From: JACCZR01 sp963844805
GTDB taxonomy: Bacteria > Actinomycetota > Thermoleophilia > Solirubrobacterales > Thermoleophilaceae
Length of the DNA stretch: 64,000 nucleotides
Assembly: GCA_963844805.1 (NCBI GenBank)
Contig: CAWJPU010000009.1
Span: 62,001 to 126,000, forward strand
Direction: 5' to 3'
Shown: piece by piece, positions 44,730-54,427 of the stretch
Position numbering within the stretch: position 1 is the first letter of the stretch
Layout of the letters: every line of letters begins with the position of its first letter
Translations under genes and position numbers: made by a program
The notes under the pieces: generated by a model
What the model was told of the DNA's origin: nothing
The model's input: only the letters and a program-made list of their open reading frames with translations
Database searches by the model: none

Positions 44730-45613
44730 CGCGGCCGTCGGTGGACGTTGTCGTCCCGTTCAAGGGCGGCGCCGAGTCGCTGCGGGCGCTGCGCGAGCGG
44801 CTGGCCGCGATCGAGCTGGGGCCCGGCGACACCGTGCTGGTGGTCGACAACACGCCGCAGGCGCCGCCGGCGCCGGAGGGCGACGTCCCCGTCCTGCGCG
44901 CCGCCGGCATCCCGACGCCGGCCTTCGCGCGCAACCGCGGCGCGGAGCGGGGCGGGGCCGAGTGGCTGGTGTTCTGCGACGCCGACACGCGGCCCGAGCC
45001 AGGTGTGCTGGACCGCTACTTCGAGCCCGAGCCGACGGAGCGCACCGCGCTATTGGCCGGCGGCGTGATCGAGCAGGAGGCCCCGCCGGGCGCACCCGCT
45101 GTGGCGCGCTACTCGTACCTGCGCGGCGCGATGACCCAGGACGACACCTTCAGCTTCGGCGAGTGGGGCTATCCCAAGAGCGCGAACATCGCCTGCCGGC
45201 GGGCGGCCTTCGAGGAGGTCGGCGGCTTTCGCGAGGGGATCCGCGCGGCCGAGGACGCCGACCTGACCTACCGCCTGCGCGCTGCCGGCTGGGAGGTCGA
45301 GCGCCGCGAGGCGGCCGCGGTGGTGCACGCGAGCCGCAAGACCGTGCGGGGCTTTCTGAAGCAGAAGGCGGTGTGGGGCGCGGGGGGCGAGTGGGTCAGC
45401 CGCGAGCACCCGGGGTCGGTGCCGCTGATCGCGCGCACCAGCTTCTGGCGCTGGGCGCTCGGCGCGACCGCCCGCGCGCTGGGGAAGGCCGCCCGCGGGG
45501 CCGACCGCGACACGGTGATCTTCGCCCTCTTCCGGCCGCTGGAGGCGATTGCATGGGAGCTGGGCCGGCTGCTGCCCAACGAACGGCCGGTGAAGCTGTG
45601 GCGCCGCCCGTAA
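44726..45613 (+). CDS. GT2 family glycosyltransferase (paralogue of the gene at 42733)
   Basis: The 295-residue protein reads TRPSVDVVVPFKGGAESLRA, FCDADTRPEPGVLDRYFEPE, NIACRRAAFEEVGGFREGI and ends FALFRPLEAIAWELGRLLPN. The matching order of motifs and the matching end show that it arose by duplication with the gene at 42733. Coupled directly to glf, it is a candidate galactofuranosyl transferase, though family and context alone do not prove it. It overlaps the following gene by 16 bases. Confidence 0.83.
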   Translation: MTRPSVDVVVPFKGGAESLRALRERLAAIELGPGDTVLVVDNTPQAPPAPEGDVPVLRAAGIPTPAFARNRGAERGGAEWLVFCDADTRPEPGVLDRYFEPEPTERTALLAGGVIEQEAPPGAPAVARYSYLRGAMTQDDTFSFGEWGYPKSANIACRRAAFEEVGGFREGIRAAEDADLTYRLRAAGWEVERREAAAVVHASRKTVRGFLKQKAVWGAGGEWVSREHPGSVPLIARTSFWRWALGATARALGKAARGADRDTVIFALFRPLEAIAWELGRLLPNERPVKLWRRP

Positions 45614-46617
45614 CCCTCCTGTTGCCCAACCGCAACAACGCGGGCATCCTCGACCTCGTGCTCGACCGGCTGGCGGCGAACACCGACTACCCCGACTTCG
45701 AGCTGCTGGTGGTCGACGACGGCTCCACCGACGGCAGCCAGGACCTGCTGCGCCGCCGGCGCGATTCGGGCCGCTTCGCCGAGCTGCGCCTGATCGAGCG
45801 CGAGCACAGCGGCGTGGTGGACACGCTGAACGCCGGACTGGAGGCGGCGCGCGGGGAGCTGGTGGTCCAGCTCGACGGCGACGCCTCGGTGGAGACCCCG
45901 GGCTGGCTGGACCGGATGGTCGCCTTCTTCGCCACCGATCGGCGCGTCGGCGTCGTCACGGGGAAGATCGTCTTCGACTGGGGCCGGATGCACACCTGCG
46001 GGGTCGACATGGTCGGCCCCGAGGGCTTCCACGACCGCGGAGCGCGCATCACCGAGCCGGTGGGCCGGCGCACGAACCACCAGCGGGTCGAGCGCCTGCG
46101 CGAAGAGGACTGCACGCTGTGCGAGTCGATCGCCGAGGTGGACGGCGGGATCGGCTGCTGCATGATGTTCCGCCGCGACGCGGCGCTGGAGATCGGCGGC
46201 TACGACACCAACTGGGCACCCGTCTGGTTCGACGACCTCGACCTGACGATGTGCATGCGACGCGAGGGGCTGAAGGTCTTCTACCTGCCCGAGGTGAGGG
46301 TGATCCACCACGTCGGGCGCCGGACGCAGGGCGTGGCCCGGGCCCGGACGAAGGTGCGGCGGCGGATCGGCGCCGCGCTGCCCGCCTCGCTGCGCTACCG
46401 CATCTCGCACGGCCTCGGGCTGGACCTGCCCCCTGAGCCGATCCAGGAGCGCCTGGGCCACCACTACGCGTACTGGCGCGAGAAGTGGGGCTTCGACATC
46501 CTCAACCCCGACATGGACGCGGTGCTCGACCGCTGGGGCGAGACCGAGGTCTGCTGGCGCTACAACGACGGGATGCGCGCGGCCGGGGAGCGCATCATCG
46601 AGGCCTACCGCTCGTGA
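45598..46617 (+). CDS. GT2 family glycosyltransferase
   Basis: From GTG 45598 the 339-residue protein begins APPVTLLLPNRNNAGILDLV, followed by VVDDGSTDGSQDLLRRRRDS, QLDGDASVETPGWLDRMV (metal site) and EVDGGIGCCMMFRRDAALE. A large C-terminal extension (LGHHYAYWREKWGFDILNPD) is seen in O-antigen GT2 enzymes. The acceptor and donor are unknown. It overlaps the previous gene by 16 bases and the next by GTGA. Confidence 0.85.
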   Translation: MAPPVTLLLPNRNNAGILDLVLDRLAANTDYPDFELLVVDDGSTDGSQDLLRRRRDSGRFAELRLIEREHSGVVDTLNAGLEAARGELVVQLDGDASVETPGWLDRMVAFFATDRRVGVVTGKIVFDWGRMHTCGVDMVGPEGFHDRGARITEPVGRRTNHQRVERLREEDCTLCESIAEVDGGIGCCMMFRRDAALEIGGYDTNWAPVWFDDLDLTMCMRREGLKVFYLPEVRVIHHVGRRTQGVARARTKVRRRIGAALPASLRYRISHGLGLDLPPEPIQERLGHHYAYWREKWGFDILNPDMDAVLDRWGETEVCWRYNDGMRAAGERIIEAYRS

Positions 46618-47562
46618 CCGTCGCCGTGCCGGTCATCTCCACCAACGAGGGCGACCTGCTGCGCGACGCGCTGCCCACGGCGCTCGCGCAGGAGGACGTG
46701 GAGGTGGTGGTGATCGACAACGCCTGCGACGATTCCACCTCCGCGGTGGCCGAGGACGCGGGCGTGCGCTGCGTTCGCCTGCCCGAGCGCCAGTCGTGGC
46801 CCCGAGCGGCGAACGCGGCGCTGCGCAGCGTGGACGGCGAGGCCGTGCTGTTCATGCAGCCCGACTGCTTCCTGGAGCCCGGCTTCGTCGCGGCGGCCCG
46901 GCGGCGGCTGGAGGAGCCGGGCGTGGGCTCGGTGGCGCCCAAGCTGGTGCGGACGCTCGGGCCCGGACCCAGGCCAGCGGCTCGACGCGATGGACGCGGC
47001 GGGAATGTCGCTGGACCGCCGGCGCAAGAACGGGCTGGTGGGCCACGGCCGCCCCGCGCTGGGCTTCAGCCGCCCGGCCGAGGCCTTCGGGGCCGATGGC
47101 GCCGTGGCGCTGTACCGGCGCGAGGCGCTGGACGACGCCGCGCTCGAGGGGCAGGTGATCGACGAGCAGCTCGAGGCCTGGGGCTCGGACGCCGACCTGG
47201 CATGGCGGCTGCGGCTGCTGGGCTGGCGCTGCGTCTACGAGCCGGGCGCGCGGGCATTCCACATGCGCACCTTCAGCCCCTCGACGCGCAGCCGGATGCC
47301 CGACTGGGACCGGATGGTCCAGTTCCGCAACCGGCTGCTGATGGTTGCCAAGAACGACCCGCTGGAGTCGCTGCTGCGCGACCTGCCGGTGATGGCGGCC
47401 TACGAGCTGGGCGCCCTCGGCTACGCGCTGCTGGTGGAGCGGGCGCTCCTGCGCGGCTACGTGGAGGCCGCGCGGCTGCTGCCGGACATGCTGCGCAAGC
47501 GCCGCGAGCTGCAGGCCCGTCGGAAGGCATTGCCCCCCTACGGGCTCGAGCCCCCGGTGTGA
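46614..47562 (+). CDS. GT2 family glycosyltransferase, frameshifted
   Basis: The protein begins TVAVPVISTNEGDLLRDALP, with VVIDNACDDSTSAVAEDAG and the MQPDCFLEPGFVAAARRRLE site. An extra G near 46965 (GGGCCC-G-GAC) breaks it; the corrected frame continues QRLDAMDAAGMSLDRRRKNG and GADGAVALYRREALDDAALE to a stop at 47562, about 315 residues. This is a rhamnosyltransferase-like GT2 layout. The metal site has an unusual QPD in place of DxD. Confidence 0.8.
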
Positions 47563-47563
47563 C

Positions 47564-47569
47564 TACTCT
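47564..47569 (+). promoter_or_regulatory. -10-like box TACTCT
   Basis: TACTCT ends ten bases before ATG 47580 and lies just past the upstream stop codon, supporting that ATG over the overlapping GTG at 47559. Confidence 0.35.
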
Positions 47570-47579
47570 GAGGCCCGTC

Positions 47580-48332
47580 ATGGCGGCCTCGGCGCCCACG
47601 CGGCTCTTCGACATCGACGTCCAGACGGCCCCGCCGGCCGACCTCCTGCGCCGCATCCTCGACTTCGCGGCCGACGGGCGCAGCCACCACGTCTCCTACG
47701 TCAACGCCCACGTTCTCAACCAGGCCAACGGCGACCCCGAGCTGCGCAGGGCGCTCAGGGACTCCGACCTCGTCTACTGCGACGGATACGGCGTCCGGCT
47801 CGCGGCCCGGCTGATCGGCCTGCCCGTGCCCCACCGCATGACCGGGGCCGACTGGATCTGGGGCGCGGCCAGCCTGTGCCAGGAGCGCGGGCTGTCGCTG
47901 TACCTGCTCGGCTCGGACCCCGGCGCGGCCGCCGACGCCGGCGCGGCGCTGCGGCGCTGGTACCCGCGGCTGGACATCCGCGGCACCCACCACGGCTACT
48001 TCGAGCTCGGCAGCCCGCACTCCGAGCGCGTGCTCGAGGACATCGCCGAGAAGAAGCCCGACATCCTGCTGGTGGGCATGGGCACGCCGCTGCAGGAGCG
48101 GTGGGTGGAGCACTACGCGGACCGCCTGGAGGTGCCGGTGGTCTGGACCGTCGGCGCGCTGTTCGACTACCTCTCGCACCGGGTCCCGCGCGCGCCGCAC
48201 TGGCTCGCCGACCACGGCCTGGAGTGGGTGTTCCGCCTGGCCCTGGAGCCGCGGCGGATGTGGCGGCGCTACCTGCTCGGCAACCCCGCCTTCCTCACGC
48301 GCGTCTGGCGCGAGCGAAACCTGACGCGATGA
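47580..48332 (+). CDS. WecG/TagA/CpsF family glycosyltransferase (second copy)
   Basis: The 250-residue protein has the GT26 family segments HHVSYVNAHVLNQANGDPEL, LVYCDGYGVRLAARLIGLPV, LYLLGSDPGAAADAG and ILLVGMGTPLQERWVEHYAD. It would add a ManNAc-type sugar to a lipid-linked intermediate. It differs enough from the member at 20172 to suggest a separate acceptor or linkage. GTG 47559 would also be possible and would overlap the upstream stop; a GAGG sits six bases before ATG 47580. Confidence 0.85.
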   Translation: MAASAPTRLFDIDVQTAPPADLLRRILDFAADGRSHHVSYVNAHVLNQANGDPELRRALRDSDLVYCDGYGVRLAARLIGLPVPHRMTGADWIWGAASLCQERGLSLYLLGSDPGAAADAGAALRRWYPRLDIRGTHHGYFELGSPHSERVLEDIAEKKPDILLVGMGTPLQERWVEHYADRLEVPVVWTVGALFDYLSHRVPRAPHWLADHGLEWVFRLALEPRRMWRRYLLGNPAFLTRVWRERNLTR

Positions 48333-50283
48333 GCCGCGTCAGCGCCCCGCGACTGGGCGGGGTCGCGGCGGCGGGGGCGCTGGTGCTGGGGTGCGTGGCC
48401 GCCGCGATCATCGGCGCGATCGGCTCCGACCTCGTCGCGGGGCGCACCAGCGGCCCCGAGCTGTCGGAGGCGCTCGACGTCCTGCGCGCGTGCGCCGCCG
48501 CCGTGCTGCTGTTCGCGGTCTGCGGGCTGGCCCCGGCGCGGCTGCTGGCGCCGCCCGAGCTGCGCCGCTGGGCGCCGCTGCTGGCGATCCCGCTGGGGGC
48601 GTGCGTGGCCGGCCTGGCGCTGGCGCTGCTCGGCGCGCTCGAGGTCCCGCTGGAGGCCTCGCTGGTGGTGGTGCTGGCCGCCGGCGTGGGAGCGGCGCTG
48701 TGGACGGGCGGCTCCGACGTCGCGCTCGCCGCCCGTCTGCGGCAGCTCGCCGGGCCGGCCCTGATCGCGGCGCTGGTGGTGGCGGTGCTGGTTGCGCCGC
48801 TGATCCGCACGGGGTCGCTCGCCAGCGTGGTGGGCGGCAACGGAGACGCGCACCTCGCCACCGGCGTCGCGGAGCTGCTGCAGCAGGCGCCGCCGGGCGC
48901 CGAGCGCGTGCAGCTGCCGATCGACCACATGCCGTCGGTGTGGAACTCGCGCTACCCGATGATCTACGTGCTGGCGGCCACGTCCCAGCTGTCGGGTCTG
49001 GACCCGATCGTCGTGCTCACCCCGCTCAGCGCGGTGCTGATGGCGGGCGTGGCCATCGGGCTGTTCCTGATCGGGCTGCTCCTGCTCGGCGCGGGGCCGC
49101 GCGGGTCACTCTTGGTGATGGCGATGGGCGGGCTGGGGACCGGCGCGATGTCGGTCGTCTACGAGCCCTTCTACAACCTGCAGTGGGCGCTGCTGACGCT
49201 GCCGCTGGTGCTGCTGGCCGGCTGGTACCACCTGCGCGACCCGCGCCCGCGGACGCTCGCCCTGTTCGGCATCGCCGCGGTGAGCTCGGTGCTGGCCTAC
49301 CCGCTCCTGTTCCCGTTCGTCGCCCTGTTTCTCGCGGCGGTGGCTTGGCGCGCCCGCGACCGGCGGCGCAAGTGGCTGCCCGTGCGGCGGCTGCCGCGGC
49401 GGCGCTGGGTGCGGGCGCTGCTCGTCCTGCCCGCCCTGTTCGTGGCGCTCGTGGCGCTGCTGCTGGTGGCCGCCGCGGCGCAGAAGATGATCTCCGCGCT
49501 GATCGCCCTGGCGCCGGGCGGCGACCTGAGCGAATGGCACACGCCGGGCGACCCGTTCCCGCCCCTGTACGACCGCTTCGGGCTGCCCGAGTCGCTGGCG
49601 GTGGCGGTGGTGCTGCTGTTCGGCCTCGCCGCCGTCGGCCTGTGGAAGGCGCCGAAGGCGGCGCGGGCCCCCTTCGGGGTGCTGTTCGGCGCCCTGCTGC
49701 TGACGGTGAGCTACATGCGGCTGCGCGACGGCACGCAGCTCTTCTACCTGCGCGCGGTGAGCATCCTCGGACCGCTCACGCTGGCGTTCGCCGGCGCGGG
49801 CATCGCCTGGCTGGTCCGCGCACGCAGCCGGCGGATGCTGCCCGGCTTGGCGGTGGCTGCGGTCGCGCTCGCCCTGGTGGGCTTCGCCTCCGCGCAGCGC
49901 GCGCACTACACCGTGCCGTCCGTGGATCGCGAGCTGTGGCAGGTGCGCGACTGGGGCAAGCGGCTCCCGCCCGGCTCGAGCGTGCGGGTGGACATCCGCC
50001 CCTACGGCGCCCAGCAGTGGGCGGGTTACATGCTCGCCCCGCACCCGCTGACGGCGCTCGACCCGCTGCGCAAGTTCTTCCCCTACCCGCCGGTGGGCCG
50101 ACGGGCCGACTACCTGATCACCAACCGCTACTTCTCCTCGCGCGACGTCGAGGGCGCGCCGCTGTTCCGAGAACCGCGCGCTTCGCCCTCTATCGCCTGC
50201 GGCCCGACACCCCGGGGCCCGACCGCGCGTCGGTCGAGCTGGTGGACCCGCTCGAGGGCCCCAACGCCCAGAGCTCCGACTAG
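48329..50283 (+). CDS. Large polytopic membrane protein, GT-C-like, frameshifted near the end
   Basis: The protein has about 13 membrane helices and a conserved loop after helix 5-6 (QLPIDHMPSVWNSRYPMIYV), followed by a soluble C-terminal part with VRVDIRPYGAQQWAGYMLAP. One base is missing near 50168; the corrected reading ends TARFALYRLRPDTPGPDRAS and continues to the stop at 50283, for about 651 residues. The layout resembles the GT-C-like protein at 13059. Function is unknown beyond probable sugar transfer or polymer handling. The last bases form a CTAG shared with the next, convergent gene. Confidence 0.6.
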
Positions 50284-50996
50284 GCGCGCGCGAGCAGGAG
50301 CAGCGTGTGGCCGAAGCGCGCCGAGCGGCGGCGCGAGCCCAGCGGCGCGTCGAGACGGTGCAGTGCCCCCTGGGCGCCCGGCGGCAGCCGCCGCCACGAG
50401 TAGGTGACCGCGTGCAGCTCGGGCTCCAGGCCCGCCGCGCGGGCGTCGGCCTCCAGGCGCCGCGGGGACAGCGGGATGTCGTCCGGCGTGCCGTGCACGG
50501 CGGTGCCGAGGTTCAGCCGGTTGGCCACGCCGAGCGCCGCGCCCACCGGATGCCACGAGCCGGGCTCGACGGCCACCAGCGCGCCGCCGGGACGCAGCAA
50601 CCGCTTGGCCTCGGCCAGCGGCGCGTCCAGCGAGCCCTGGTAGGCGATGTGGTGCAGCACGAGGCGGTAGAGCACGACGTCGAACGAGCCGTCCTCCAGC
50701 CGGTCGAGCTCCCCGCCGCGGCCGGCGAAGCCATCATCGAGGTCGCCGGCCTCCACCAGCAGGTCGATCCACGACTGCTCCAGCTCCACGCCTGTCATGT
50801 GCCAGGCCGGCTTGGGGAACAGATGCCGGCCGGGATGCCAGCCGCAGCCCACCGACAGCACCCGCCCGCCGTCCATCCCCAGCCGCGCGTCGAGCAGCGC
50901 CCGCTCGCGCTCGCGGATGCGGTCGTAGTGCAGCTCGAGCGTGTCCTCGTCGGAGAGGCGGTCGAGCAGGTTGTCCTCGAGGTAGGGCTCGCTCAC
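50280..50996 (-). CDS. Class I SAM-dependent methyltransferase
   Basis: The 238-residue protein has the SAM loop VLSVGCGWHPGRHLFP, GVELEQSWIDLLVEAGDLDD, the DVVLYRLVLHHIAYQGSLDA segment and LRPGGALVAVEPGSWHPVG. It is a Methyltransf_11-like enzyme; the small extra tail (ARFGHTLLLLARA) is unremarkable. It starts at GTG 50996 overlapping the GT4 gene upstream, so the two are coupled. Substrate unknown. Confidence 0.8.
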   Translation of the reverse strand: MSEPYLEDNLLDRLSDEDTLELHYDRIRERERALLDARLGMDGGRVLSVGCGWHPGRHLFPKPAWHMTGVELEQSWIDLLVEAGDLDDGFAGRGGELDRLEDGSFDVVLYRLVLHHIAYQGSLDAPLAEAKRLLRPGGALVAVEPGSWHPVGAALGVANRLNLGTAVHGTPDDIPLSPRRLEADARAAGLEPELHAVTYSWRRLPPGAQGALHRLDAPLGSRRRSARFGHTLLLLARA

Positions 50997-52015
50997 CGGC
51001 CCAGCGCCCCCTCCACCGCCGCGACGATCTGCTCGCTCACCCGCTCGGGCGCGTAGTGCTCCAAGCGCGCGCGCCCGCGCCGGGCCAGCTCGGCCCGCAG
51101 CTCGGAGTCGCGCACCGCGGCGTCGACCAGCTCGGCGGCAACGGCCGCGTCAAAGGGCTCCTCGTCGGCCCACAGGACGGCATCGCCGCCCACCTCGGGC
51201 ATGCCGCCGGCGGGCCGCGCCACCACCGGCAGCCCGAACTCGAAGGCCTCCAGCAGCGGGACGCAGAATCCCTCGTGCTCGGAGGTCGAGAGCAGCACCG
51301 CCGCCTCGGCGTAGGCGGCGTTCAGATCGGGCTGCGGCAGCCCGCCGGTGACCGCGCCGGGGGCCCAGCCCTCCACCAGCCGCCTGGTAGGCCGGCGTAA
51401 GCGGCTCGCCCACGAACAGCAGCCGCGCGCCCGGCTCGCACCCCCGCCGGTAGGCGTCGAAGACCTGCGCGGCCAGGTCGTGGCGCTTGTTGGGCACGAG
51501 CCGGCCCACCACGAGCACGAGCGGCCCGTCGCCGGCGGGCGGCGTGCCGCGCTCGCGCAGCCGGTCCGGGTCGCGCAGGATCGGCACCACAGTCACGTCG
51601 TCGCGGTCAGGTCGCCCGCATTGAACCCCGACACCGCTGCCACGGCGTCGGCCGCCCGCAGGTAGTCCGGCAGCTCGCGCAGCGCGAGCGCGCAGCTGGC
51701 CGCGACGTTCGGGGCGTGCTCCCACAGGTAGCGCGGCGGCGTGACGTTGTGGTGCACGATCAGCTTGCGCCCCGGGAGCTCCAGCGCGCGGCGCATGTGG
51801 GGGGCGTAGGCCGAGTAGTGCAGGACGGTCAGGTCGCCCGGCTCCGGGCGCAGGCGCGACAGAGGCTGGACGTCGTCCGCCCGCGGGTCGATGGCCCCTG
51901 CGTAGACGCCGCCTTCGTAGCCACGCGCGGCCAGCAGCGAGCGCCACCGCTGCGCCTGCACCGTCACGGCGTCGTAGGGCCCCGCGCCCGACAGAGCCTG
52001 GTGTACGGCGGTCAC
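50993..52015 (-). CDS. GT4 family glycosyltransferase, two frameshifts
   Basis: From GTG 52015 the protein begins TAVHQALSGAGPYDAVTVQA, with VLHYSAYAPHMRRALELPG and VHHNVTPPRYLWEHAP. A missing base near 51604 and an extra base near 51382 break it. The corrected parts have VLVVGRLVPNKRHDLAAQV (donor site) and E-x7-E in EGFCVPLLEAFEFG, ending VSEQIVAAVEGALGR, about 340 residues. One loss and one gain leave the overall length normal. It overlaps the small coiled-coil gene at one base. Confidence 0.77.
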
Positions 52016-52350
52016 TACTCCGCGCCGCGGCGCTCGAGCTCGCGCAGCCGCTCGACGACGGCGACGTTGAAGCGGGTCTGCTTGGCCTCGAGCTCGACGT
52101 GGTACTGGCGCAACAGCCGCAGCAGCAGCCGCTTGACCGCGGTGATCGGCGCTCCGGCCCGGCGGGTGGAGTAGATCGCCTCGGGATCGACCTCGATCGC
52201 CGCCCAGCGCTCCAGGTCCCCCAGCGTCGGCACCTCGCCCGTCACCGACGCCGCCAGCGGCCCCGGCTCGGGCTCGCCGTAGACGCCCTCGGCACGCTTG
52301 CGCTCCGCCGCCGCCTGCGCGGCCGCGCGCGCTTCCTCGGGCGAGCTCAC
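52015..52350 (-). CDS. Small charged protein, probably coiled-coil, unknown function
   Basis: This 111-residue protein starts at GTG 52350, overlapping the stop of the ABC ATPase gene (GTGA), and ends at the start of the GT4 gene. Its N-terminal third is Ala/Glu/Arg-rich and helical (EEARAAAQAAAERKRAEG), and the C-terminal third (AVKRLLLRLLRQYHVELEAK, then FNVAVVERLRELERRG) is amphipathic helix. I do not recognise a domain. The tight coupling between exporter ATPase and transferase suggests a helper of one of them. Confidence 0.6.
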   Translation of the reverse strand: MSSPEEARAAAQAAAERKRAEGVYGEPEPGPLAASVTGEVPTLGDLERWAAIEVDPEAIYSTRRAGAPITAVKRLLLRLLRQYHVELEAKQTRFNVAVVERLRELERRGAE

Positions 52351-53543
52351 CGCAGCGCCTCCTCGGCCGTCCGCTCGCCGGCCACCGTCCACGCTCCGCG
52401 GAGGTCGGCGACGCCCTCGGCCTCCAGCGTCCGCATGACCGAGAAGCGCGCCAGGCGGTCGAGCGAGCCGGCGGGCGGCGCGTCCTGGTCGGCCACGCCC
52501 ACGGCCAGGTCGTAGTCGCCGCCCAGCAGCGCCAGCCGCGGCACCTCGAAGCTCACCTCCACCTCGCCGCCGCCCTCCGCGGTCAGCGCGGTGTCGGTGC
52601 GGAAACACAGCCCGCCTTCGGCCTGGCGCACTTCGAGCACGAGCACCGCGCGCTCGGAGTCGGCCGGCGGGGTCACCGCCATGCTCACGCGCAGCGGCTC
52701 GCCCGGGCGGAAGGCGTGCCGCGGGCGGTCCTCGGAGTCGCGGATCTCGATCTCCACGACCGAGCCCGGCGCCGCCGGGCCGCCCCGGCGCGAGCCCGCG
52801 CCCTCCGCCCCCAGCAGGCGGTGGTAGAAGAGCAGCCCCTCGGCGACGCCGCCGTCGAACTGCACCTCGCCGCCGTCGAGCACCACAACGCGGCGGCACA
52901 CCCGCTCGATGGCCGTCGGGTCGTGTGACACCAGCACCAGCGTCGCGCCCGCGTCCATGCGGTCGCCGATGCGCCGCAGGCACTTGCGCTGGAAGGCCTC
53001 GTCGCCCACCGCGAGCACCTCGTCGATGAGCATCACGTCGGCGTCCAGGAACGCGGCGATCGAGAAGCCGAGTCGCAGGAACATGCCCGCGCTATAGGTC
53101 TTCACCGGCACGTCGATGAACTCGCCGAGCTCGGAGAACTCGATGATGTCGTCCACGCGTGCCTCGATCTCCTCGCGCGTGAAGCCGTGCAGCGCCCCGT
53201 TGAGCAGGATGTTCTCCCGCCCCGAGAACTCGGGCCCGAAGCCCGCGCCCAGGTCCAGCAGCGAGACCACCGTTCCGCCGCACGCGGCGCGGCCGGAGTC
53301 CAGCGGCACGATCCCCGCCAGGCAGCGCAGGGTCGACGTCTTGCCCGCCCCGTTGCGACCGAGGAAGGCCACCGCCTCGCCCGGCTCGATGTGCAGCGAC
53401 ACGTCGCTGAGCGCGTTCACCCGGCCGTGGCCGGACTTGCGCCCGCGCCGGATGAAGACCTCCTTCAGCGTGCGGCTCCGCTCCTCGGGGCGCAACTCGA
53501 AGGAGCGCGTGGCGTGCTCGAGCGCGACTTCGCCCGGCTTCAC
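52347..53543 (-). CDS. ABC transporter ATP-binding protein, Wzt-like, with C-terminal glycan-binding-type domain
   Basis: The 398-residue protein has Walker A GRNGAGKTSTL, signature YSAGMFLRLGFSIAAFLDA, Walker B DVMLIDEVLAVGDE and the H-loop in LVLVSHDPTAIE. After about residue 245 a beta-rich C-terminal domain follows (RVSMAVTPPADSERAVLVLE, LALLGGDYDLAVGVADQD), like the Wzt C-terminal domain that reads the terminal modification of a finished O-polysaccharide. It would power export of a lipid-linked polymer. It is coupled to the permease gene by GTGA. Confidence 0.88.
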   Translation of the reverse strand: MKPGEVALEHATRSFELRPEERSRTLKEVFIRRGRKSGHGRVNALSDVSLHIEPGEAVAFLGRNGAGKTSTLRCLAGIVPLDSGRAACGGTVVSLLDLGAGFGPEFSGRENILLNGALHGFTREEIEARVDDIIEFSELGEFIDVPVKTYSAGMFLRLGFSIAAFLDADVMLIDEVLAVGDEAFQRKCLRRIGDRMDAGATLVLVSHDPTAIERVCRRVVVLDGGEVQFDGGVAEGLLFYHRLLGAEGAGSRRGGPAAPGSVVEIEIRDSEDRPRHAFRPGEPLRVSMAVTPPADSERAVLVLEVRQAEGGLCFRTDTALTAEGGGEVEVSFEVPRLALLGGDYDLAVGVADQDAPPAGSLDRLARFSVMRTLEAEGVADLRGAWTVAGERTAEEALR

Positions 53544-54313
53544 AGCACCACCGCCAGCTCGGGTCCCAGGCGGCGGAAGAGCACCGTCCCCAGCGCCAAC
53601 GCGCCGAGCCCCGCGACGCTCAGGTACACCAGCATCCCGAGCGACGGGGCCGCGCCCGCGTACAGCAGCTCGCGCACCGCGCTCACGAACGGCGCGACCG
53701 GGTTGCCCCACTCGAGCAGGTCGCCCAGCCACTCGCGGCTGGCCACCCCGGGCAGGTCCTCGACGCGCAGGAAGATCGGCGTGATGAAGAACCACGGCAG
53801 CAGCACCGCGCCGATCACCGGCTCGACGTCGCGGAAGTGCGCGTGCAGCACCGACACGGCCATCGACAGGCCGAGCACGAACGCGAACAGCAGCAGCACC
53901 ACGACCGGCAGCCACAACAGCTCCACATCCAGCGTGCCCCTGATGGCCAGCGCCACCGGGGTCAGGATCACGAGCATCACGAGGAAGGTGGCCAGCTGCA
54001 CCACCGCCGTCGCCGCCGGGATCGCCTCGCGCGGGAACTTGACCTTGCGCACCAACGGCGCGTTCTGCTCCATGCTCGGCGCGGCGGCCAGCATCGCTTG
54101 TGCGAAGAAGACCCACACGACCATCCCGGCCACCACGAACAGCGGGTAGTCGGGAATGTCCGCCACCCGCAGCAGGACGCTGAAGACGAGCAGGTAGGCG
54201 CCCATCAGGACGATCGGGTTGATCAGGTACCAGAAGACGCCGAGCACCGAGCCCTTGTACTTCTGGCGCAGCTCGCGGCGCACCATCTGCTCGAACAGGA
54301 AGCGGTAGCGCAT
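53540..54313 (-). CDS. ABC transporter permease, Wzm/TagG-like
   Basis: From ATG 54313 (MRYRFLFEQMVRRELRQKYK) the 257-residue protein has six membrane helices and the ABC2-type motif YKGSVLGVFWYLINPIVLMG followed by SMEQNAPLVRKVKFPREAIP, the polysaccharide exporter permease signature. More distal upstream starts would add an Arg-rich stretch without homology. A TAGGCT hexamer lies 13 bases before the ATG. With the ATPase it forms a complete ABC exporter for the glycan. Confidence 0.87.
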   Translation of the reverse strand: MRYRFLFEQMVRRELRQKYKGSVLGVFWYLINPIVLMGAYLLVFSVLLRVADIPDYPLFVVAGMVVWVFFAQAMLAAAPSMEQNAPLVRKVKFPREAIPAATAVVQLATFLVMLVILTPVALAIRGTLDVELLWLPVVVLLLFAFVLGLSMAVSVLHAHFRDVEPVIGAVLLPWFFITPIFLRVEDLPGVASREWLGDLLEWGNPVAPFVSAVRELLYAGAAPSLGMLVYLSVAGLGALALGTVLFRRLGPELAVVL

Positions 54314-54326
54314 CGCCCGAGCGCGA

Positions 54327-54332
54327 AGCCTA
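54327..54332 (-). promoter_or_regulatory. -10-like box TAGGCT before the exporter unit
   Basis: TAGGCT on the minus strand ends 13 bases before ATG 54313, implying a leader of only a few bases. Confidence 0.4.
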
Positions 54333-54427
54333 GAGCGGCTCCCCGCCGCCTCCGCTCCCTCGCGCAGCTCGACCAGGCTCGGCTTCCGCCCAGGACCGCG
54401 CGCTCGGCCTCCAGCGGCGCTCGCGGT

